A DNA stretch of 64,000 nt from JBBDRJ01 sp963766295 (GTDB lineage Bacteria; Actinomycetota; JAICYB01). The position numbers and the translations under genes were made by a program. The stretch covers positions 372,001 to 436,000 of the forward strand of contig CAVXYW010000002.1 of assembly GCA_963766295.1 (NCBI GenBank), given 5' to 3'. Shown here piece by piece: positions 59,193 to 64,000 of the stretch (its first letter is position 1; each line of letters starts with the position of its first letter). A model generated the notes under the pieces. That model was given only the letters and a program-made list of their open reading frames with translations, had not been told where the DNA came from and did no database searches.

Positions 59193-60059
59193 ATGGCGCA
59201 AGCACTGGTCGTTGGAATCATCTCGGGCGGCATCTACGGCTTGTATGCCCTCGGCATCGTTCTCGTCTACCGAGGGTCGGGCGTCCTGAACTTCGCGGGA
59301 GCCGAGGTCGGGACGTTCGCACTGTTTGTGGCGCAGAGCATCATCGTCGGACAGGACCAGCCCTACATCTTCGGAGCTCTTGCCGCTGTGTTGACCGCCG
59401 TCGCCATCGGCGTGAGCTTCGAGCGCTTGATCGTGTGGCCGCTTCGTAACGCTTCCCGGCTCACCATCGTCGTCGGCACGATCGCCCTTCTCTCGCTCGT
59501 TGTCACTCTCGAGCTGAAGATCTTCGGCACTCTGCCCAGGCAGCTGGCCGCTCCGATCGGCGGCGACGGCTTCACGATCGCCGACGTCGTGGTCACTCCG
59601 ATGCAGGCGGTCTCGGTCCTGGCCGTGGGCGCCATCGCGCTGGGACTGGCTGCTTTCCTCAAGTACACGGACTTCGGTCTCTCCGTCGTTGCGGCGTCCC
59701 AGGACGCCGAAGCGGTTCGTTTCCTCGGGATCCGGTTGTCCTACGTGTCGATCTTCACGTGGGGACTGGCCGGCGCTCTCGGCGCCATCGCCGCTCTGCT
59801 CATCCAGCCGAGCATCGGCGTGATCTCGCCGAACGCTTACGGTCCGTTGTTCATCAAGGCGTTGGGAGCCGCACTGATCGGCGGACTGACGAGCATGCCC
59901 GGCGCTTTCGTGGGCGGCATAGTTGTGGGGGTCGCCGAATCGCAGATCCGGCACGCGACGCTCTCCTCGCAGTACGTAGGGATCCCCGAACTCTGCATCT
60001 TTGCGGCCGTCATCGCGACGTTGCTTTTGCGGCCGCGCGGACTGCTGGGTGAGCGGTGA
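59193..60059 (+). CDS. livH: Branched-chain-type ABC permease LivH
   Basis: A 288-residue, about eight-helix permease: GIISGGIYGLYALGIVLVYRGSGVLNFAGAEVG and the C-terminal IKALGAALIGGLTSMPGAFVGGIVVGVAE EAA-type loop. It forms the membrane channel with LivM. Starts three bases after the binding-protein gene and overlaps the next by four. Confidence 0.88.
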   Translation: MAQALVVGIISGGIYGLYALGIVLVYRGSGVLNFAGAEVGTFALFVAQSIIVGQDQPYIFGALAAVLTAVAIGVSFERLIVWPLRNASRLTIVVGTIALLSLVVTLELKIFGTLPRQLAAPIGGDGFTIADVVVTPMQAVSVLAVGAIALGLAAFLKYTDFGLSVVAASQDAEAVRFLGIRLSYVSIFTWGLAGALGAIAALLIQPSIGVISPNAYGPLFIKALGAALIGGLTSMPGAFVGGIVVGVAESQIRHATLSSQYVGIPELCIFAAVIATLLLRPRGLLGER

Positions 60060-61900
60060 ATAAGATCCTGACTCCCTATCGCAGCAACATCCTGCTGATC
60101 GCTGTCGGTTGCGTTGTACTTCCGAAGCTCACGAATTGGGCGATGCCCGGCCTGTTGCCGGGTTCCACCGCTCTGACGCTGGCGATCGCGGTTGCATTGG
60201 CGATCGCCGGTCTGTCGCTCAACCTGCTGCTCGGCTACGCCGGTCAAGTCTCGCTGGGCCACGCTGCTCTTCTCGGTGTCGGTGCCTTCGCTGCCAGTGT
60301 CGTCGTCGACAGGTGGGACGCACCCATGTTCCTGGGATGGATCTTCGCGGCGTTCATAGGAGCAGCCGTCGCCTTGGTCATCGGGCTGCCGGCCTTGCGC
60401 CTTCGCGGTTTGTATCTCGCGCTGGCCACGATGGTGTTCGGTCTGACGATGCAGGCCTCAGTGCTGCGCTGGCCGGTCTTCACGCGTGGTTCGGCCGGAG
60501 TTGAGGTGCCGCGCCGGCTCTGGGGCGAAAACTTCCTGATCGACCCGGCGATGTTCTTGTCGTTCGTGCTTCTAGCGCTACTGCTCGTATGGGTTATAGA
60601 TCGCAACGTGCTGCGCACCAAGGTCGGGCGTGCCTTTCGGATGTTGCGGGAGAACGAGACGGCCGCTCAGGCCTTTGCGATCGATGTGACGCGATACAAG
60701 CTGCTGGCCTTCGTTCTGGCCGGCGCAATCGCAGGACTAGCCGGGGCTATGTACGGGCACGCGATCGGGTTGGTCAACAGCGACGTGTTCAACCTCGACC
60801 TGTCGCTGCGGGTCGTGCTGTTCGTGATCATCGGTGGTATCGGCAGGCGCTGGGGTGTCGCCTTGGTCGCGGTCATCTTCTCTTTGAATCCGGAGCTTCC
60901 GTCCTTCCTGCGCGGGTACGACCTCGTCCTGGCCGCGGCGATCGTCCTCTACAACGTCGTGAAGCTCCCGGCCGGCTTGGCCGGCGCGATGGACCACTTG
61001 CGCGAGCGCGGCCGTGCCGGACGAGAGAAGCGAACGGGACGGGCGAAGCCGGCATCCGAGCTCGAAGAGATGCCGAAGCTCCCGCGTTTCGCATCGGTAC
61101 TGCATGAGCCGAGGACCGAGGGTGATAGAGGCGGTCCGCTCCTCGTCGTCGACGGGGCGTCGGTCGCCTTCGGCGGCCTTCGCGCCGTTGACGACGTCTC
61201 ACTGCAAGTAGGGAGGCAAAGCGTTGTCGGCCTTATCGGCCCCAACGGCGCGGGGAAGTCGACACTCTTCAACGCCATCTCGGGGTTCGTGCAGATGGAA
61301 GACGGCCGCTTGACGTTCGACGGCGAGCCGATCTCGGATGTCGCGCCGCACGTGCGTGCAGCGAGGGGGATGGGCCGCACTTTCCAGCATGTCGGGCTCG
61401 CGCACGATCTGAGCGTCCGGGAGAACATCCTGCTGGCCCAGCATCGACAAGCCGCATACGGAGATGCGGCGGCGCTCGCCTATACGCGATCGGTTGCTGC
61501 CGTCGAAGAACACATCGGCCGGCGCGCGGACGAGCTCATCGAAGGGTTGGGCTTCTCGTCCTTCGCGAGCAAGCCGGTCGGTCAGCTTTCCGGAGGTCAG
61601 CGGCGACTCGTCGAGATCGCAGCCGTTCTGTCGACGTCGCCGAAGCTTCTGATGCTCGACGAGCCAACGGCGGGACTTGCGCCGGCTGCCGCCGAAGCTC
61701 TGGGCGAACGGTTGACTGCGCTGCGTGACGAGCACGGGCAGGCGATCCTTCTCATCGAGCACAACGTTCCGCTCGTTCTCGATGTTTGTGACTACGTGTA
61801 CGTCCTGAACGCGGGACGCCTGCTCGCGGAAGGGAAGCCGTCGACTCTAGGACGCAATCCCGAGATCCTCAGCGCCTACCTCGGCGAGGCCGTTGTATGA
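60056..61900 (+). CDS. Fused LivM permease - LivG ATPase
   Basis: A 614-residue fusion. Residues 1-310 are a LivM-type permease (LSLNLLLGYAGQVSLGHAALLGVGAF, RLRGLYLALATMVFGLT, FVIIGGIGRRWGV). A basic linker leads to a LivG ATPase from about 360: Walker A GPNGAGKSTLFNAI, LSGGQRRLVEIAA signature and Walker B LLMLDEPTAGLAP. Fusing these is uncommon but seen in actinobacteria. It ensures a fixed ratio of channel and motor. Confidence 0.88.
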   Translation: MNKILTPYRSNILLIAVGCVVLPKLTNWAMPGLLPGSTALTLAIAVALAIAGLSLNLLLGYAGQVSLGHAALLGVGAFAASVVVDRWDAPMFLGWIFAAFIGAAVALVIGLPALRLRGLYLALATMVFGLTMQASVLRWPVFTRGSAGVEVPRRLWGENFLIDPAMFLSFVLLALLLVWVIDRNVLRTKVGRAFRMLRENETAAQAFAIDVTRYKLLAFVLAGAIAGLAGAMYGHAIGLVNSDVFNLDLSLRVVLFVIIGGIGRRWGVALVAVIFSLNPELPSFLRGYDLVLAAAIVLYNVVKLPAGLAGAMDHLRERGRAGREKRTGRAKPASELEEMPKLPRFASVLHEPRTEGDRGGPLLVVDGASVAFGGLRAVDDVSLQVGRQSVVGLIGPNGAGKSTLFNAISGFVQMEDGRLTFDGEPISDVAPHVRAARGMGRTFQHVGLAHDLSVRENILLAQHRQAAYGDAAALAYTRSVAAVEEHIGRRADELIEGLGFSSFASKPVGQLSGGQRRLVEIAAVLSTSPKLLMLDEPTAGLAPAAAEALGERLTALRDEHGQAILLIEHNVPLVLDVCDYVYVLNAGRLLAEGKPSTLGRNPEILSAYLGEAVV

Positions 61901-62724
61901 GCCTCCTCACGCTCGAAGGGATCGAGGCCGGCTTCGGAAGCAACACCGTGCTGCACGGAGTCGACCTGAAGGTGACTAAGGGATCGTCGCTCGGGATCTT
62001 CGGCCTCAACGGGGCGGGGAAAAGCGTGACTATGAAAGTCATCGCCGGATTGGTTCCCGCTCGCGGCGGAAACGTGACTTTCCGCGACGCCGACATCACC
62101 GGTATGTCACCCGAGAACCGGGCGCGCATGGGTATGGCCTACATGTCGCAGGGAAGGCAGCTATTCGGGAAGCTAACCGTCGAACAGAACATCCGTCTGG
62201 GAACTTCGGTTCTCCGCAAGCGCAACCGGCAACGATCGCGCGAAGTCGTCCGCGACGTCTACGAGCGCTTCCCGCTTCTGGACGAACGGCGTAGGCAGCA
62301 GGCCGCCTCGCTTTCGGGCGGCGAGCAGGCGATGCTCGCGATCGGCCGGGCGCTGGCTTCGGATCCGGAAGTGTTGCTGATCGACGAACCATCGGCCGGG
62401 CTCGCACCGGCCGTCATCGACAGTGTGTTCGGGATGCTGCAGCAGCTGCGGAAGGAAGGAATGACGATCGTCCTGGTCGAACAGAACGTGACGTTCGGAT
62501 TCCGGCTCGTCGATCGTGCGGCGATCATGCAGAGCGGACGGATCGTCTACGAAGGCGCGGTCGACGCCCTTGACACACCGAAGGTGGCGAATCTGCTCGG
62601 TGTAGGCCGGCTGCTCGGCTCCCGGCTGAGCCGAGTGATGAAGGAACGCCGGACTCCGCAAAAGAAAGCCGCGAGAACAATGAAGACGAGCCGAACGATT
62701 TCAAAGAAGGGAGCGCGCAGATGA
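61897..62724 (+). CDS. livF: Branched-chain-type ABC ATPase LivF
   Basis: A 275-residue ATPase: Walker A GLNGAGKSVTMKVI, signature LSGGEQAMLAIGRAL and Walker B VLLIDEPSAGLAP. It has a Lys/Arg-rich C-terminal tail after residue 240, longer than usual. It pairs with the LivG domain of the fusion. It overlaps its neighbours by four bases on each side. Confidence 0.88.
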   Translation: MSLLTLEGIEAGFGSNTVLHGVDLKVTKGSSLGIFGLNGAGKSVTMKVIAGLVPARGGNVTFRDADITGMSPENRARMGMAYMSQGRQLFGKLTVEQNIRLGTSVLRKRNRQRSREVVRDVYERFPLLDERRRQQAASLSGGEQAMLAIGRALASDPEVLLIDEPSAGLAPAVIDSVFGMLQQLRKEGMTIVLVEQNVTFGFRLVDRAAIMQSGRIVYEGAVDALDTPKVANLLGVGRLLGSRLSRVMKERRTPQKKAARTMKTSRTISKKGARR

Positions 62725-63632
62725 CCGTCGAAGCCAAGGCAGGTGCGTCTTACGAAACCTTCGGTGTCGATGTTCCCGGAGGAACGCTGCACGTCGGGCG
62801 ATGGGGAAAGGGCGAGCCGACGGTCATCGCGATCCACGGCATCACAGCCAACCACTTGAGCATGCACCCACTGGCCGACCAGTTGGGTGAGCAGTACACG
62901 GTCATCGCGCCCGATCTTCGCGGCCGCGCCGGAAGCTTCGAGGTGCCGGGTCCGGCCGGCATGGGACGACACGCCGACGACGTAGTCGCGGTGATGGATC
63001 ACGCCGGGATCGACCAGGCGGTTGTCCTGGGCCACTCGATGGGCGGCTTCGTCTCCGTGGTCCTCGCGCACAAGGCGCCCGAGCGTGTCCGGAGTCTGGT
63101 GCTCGTCGACGGAGGGATCCCTTTGCAGCTTCCGCCCCCGCTGGCGGAGATGTCGGTGGAAGAACTGACGCGCGCGATCATCGGTCCGTCCCTTGACCGC
63201 CTGCGGATGACGTTCGAATCCGAAGATGCCTATCTCGACTTCTGGCGTCCGCATCCCGCGCTCGCGGACTATTGGAATGAATACGTCGAAGCCCATTACC
63301 GCTACGACATCGGTGGACGGCCGCCGGAGATGCGGCCCCGCGTCAGTGAAGAGATCATTCTCCAGGACGCCGGCAGTGAGCTCGTTCAACCAGACGTGAC
63401 CGACGCGCTCAACGCGATGAAGCATCCTGCAATGCTCGCGCGTGCTCCGCGCGGCTTGTTCAATCAGGTGCCGCCGTTATACCCGGACGGATCGTTCGAC
63501 GAATGGCGGGAGAAGCTCCCCGGACTCCGCGATATCGTGATCGACGACACGAACCACTTCACGATCATGATGACCGAGCAGGGAGCTGCAGCCGTCGCCG
63601 AAGTCGTTAAGGGTGAAGTGGCTAAGCAATAA
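62721..63632 (+). CDS. Alpha/beta hydrolase at the end of the uptake operon
   Basis: A 303-residue hydrolase: AIHGITANHLSMHPLADQL (oxyanion loop), DLRGRAGS, nucleophile Ser in GHSMGGFVSVVLA, Asp region and a late His in DDTNHFTIMMTEQG. The ATG overlaps the livF stop, so it belongs to the operon and may cleave the imported ester or amide. That link is inference. Confidence 0.83.
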   Translation: MTVEAKAGASYETFGVDVPGGTLHVGRWGKGEPTVIAIHGITANHLSMHPLADQLGEQYTVIAPDLRGRAGSFEVPGPAGMGRHADDVVAVMDHAGIDQAVVLGHSMGGFVSVVLAHKAPERVRSLVLVDGGIPLQLPPPLAEMSVEELTRAIIGPSLDRLRMTFESEDAYLDFWRPHPALADYWNEYVEAHYRYDIGGRPPEMRPRVSEEIILQDAGSELVQPDVTDALNAMKHPAMLARAPRGLFNQVPPLYPDGSFDEWREKLPGLRDIVIDDTNHFTIMMTEQGAAAVAEVVKGEVAKQ

Positions 63633-63661
63633 CGAGCCGCAACCGCGTCTAGCATCAGTTC

Positions 63662-64000
63662 ATGCCGTCACGGGTTCTGTCCAAGCGCGAATTGAATCGT
63701 TCGCTGCTCGAGCGGCAAATGCTCCTGCGCCGCGTAAAGATGCCGGCATCTGAAGCGATCGAGCATCTGGTGGGCATGCAAGCGCAGGAGCCGCGAGATC
63801 CTTATGTCGGCTTGTGGACTCGCCTCCAGAACTTCGACCCGATGGAGCTGTCCAGGCTTCTCGAGAAGCGCAAGGCCGTCCGAGCGACGATGATGCGCGT
63901 GACGATCCACCTGATGACTTCGCGCGATTACTTGGCGCTGAGAACGCTCGTGCAGCCGATAGTCCAGAGGCAATTCACCACGCGCTTGGTAGGTCTCGAT
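63662..64000 (+). CDS. Winged-helix DNA-binding (AlkZ/DUF1006-like) protein, partial
   Basis: The first 113 residues of a gene that runs off the window: LSKRELNRSLLERQMLLRRVKMPASEAIEHLVGMQAQEPRDPYVGLWTRL and RATMMRVTIHLMTSRDYLALR. This is the usual start of the winged-helix family that includes the AlkZ-type DNA glycosylases. The catalytic region is not in the window, so activity is unknown. Confidence 0.75.
   Translation, partial: MPSRVLSKRELNRSLLERQMLLRRVKMPASEAIEHLVGMQAQEPRDPYVGLWTRLQNFDPMELSRLLEKRKAVRATMMRVTIHLMTSRDYLALRTLVQPIVQRQFTTRLVGLD

Noticed and set aside
1..64000. tRNA or rRNA genes
   Set aside because: No cloverleaf-like or conserved rRNA sequence was noticed by eye; a tRNAscan run would be needed to exclude tRNAs fully.

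Overview
The window is high-G+C DNA from an actinobacterium (phylum Actinomycetota), probably an uncultured soil or freshwater lineage. The evidence is three LLM-class flavin oxidoreductases of the F420-dependent type, a DUF3151 protein, the lexA / LysM protein / nrdR / class II ribonucleotide reductase neighbourhood, an R2-like ligand-binding oxidase, many TetR and acyl-CoA genes, and very tight GTG/ATG start-stop overlaps. No rRNA, tRNA or CRISPR array was seen, and no gene-free gap exceeds 300 bases.

Layout. 0-7 kb: a secreted trypsin-like protease, an LLM oxidoreductase, then a tightly overlapping run of gpsA, a membrane protein, a GH15 glycosidase and an M20 peptidase. 7-10 kb: a giant cyclase-ATPase regulator. 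10-17 kb: the SOS and deoxynucleotide block (lexA, an SOS-boxed LysM protein resembling the cell-division inhibitors YneA/ChiZ, nrdR, nrdJ), with an ArsR-arsenate-reductase fusion, a VOC protein and an M23 peptidase between. 17-29 kb: an MFS exporter, RDD protein, dUTPase, DUF3048 lipoprotein, small conserved proteins, a heterodimeric ABC exporter, SDRs and LLM oxidoreductases. 29-42 kb: a second cyclase-ATPase regulator, a GMC oxidoreductase-hydrolase fusion, a CoA-transferase, an MFS protein, and a divergent acyl-CoA dehydrogenase / thiolase pair around a perfect palindrome.

41.9-53.4 kb is the outstanding region: a chromosomal integron. Sixteen attC-like sites (66-117 bp, RYYYAAC ... GTTRRRY ends, conserved inner GCCGC/GCGGC stem) separate small genes that all read on the minus strand: NTF2/SnoaL folds, VOC, a monooxygenase-like protein, cupin, aminoglycoside-phosphotransferase family, fumarylacetoacetate-hydrolase family, small membrane proteins and unknowns. 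A candidate attI lies at about 52429-52500. The integrase gene next to it keeps the whole IntI catalytic domain but has lost its N-terminal domain, and it points towards the cassettes rather than away from them. The two ends of nearly every cassette carry complementary cores, as expected for inserted circles. The single clear exception holds a chimeric, frameshifted gene, which suggests that two cassettes fused by deletion.

53-64 kb returns to core-type genes: a TetR/NTF2 divergent pair, an NTF2-R2lox operon, another TetR gene, and a six-gene operon for branched-chain-amino-acid-type uptake whose binding protein is anchored by an unusual two-helix hairpin and whose permease LivM is fused to the ATPase LivG. 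It ends with an alpha/beta hydrolase and a partial winged-helix protein. Single-base frameshifts in gpsA, nrdJ (two) and one SDR gene point to sequence errors or decay and should be checked against reads. Family names come from recognition of the sequence, not from database searches.
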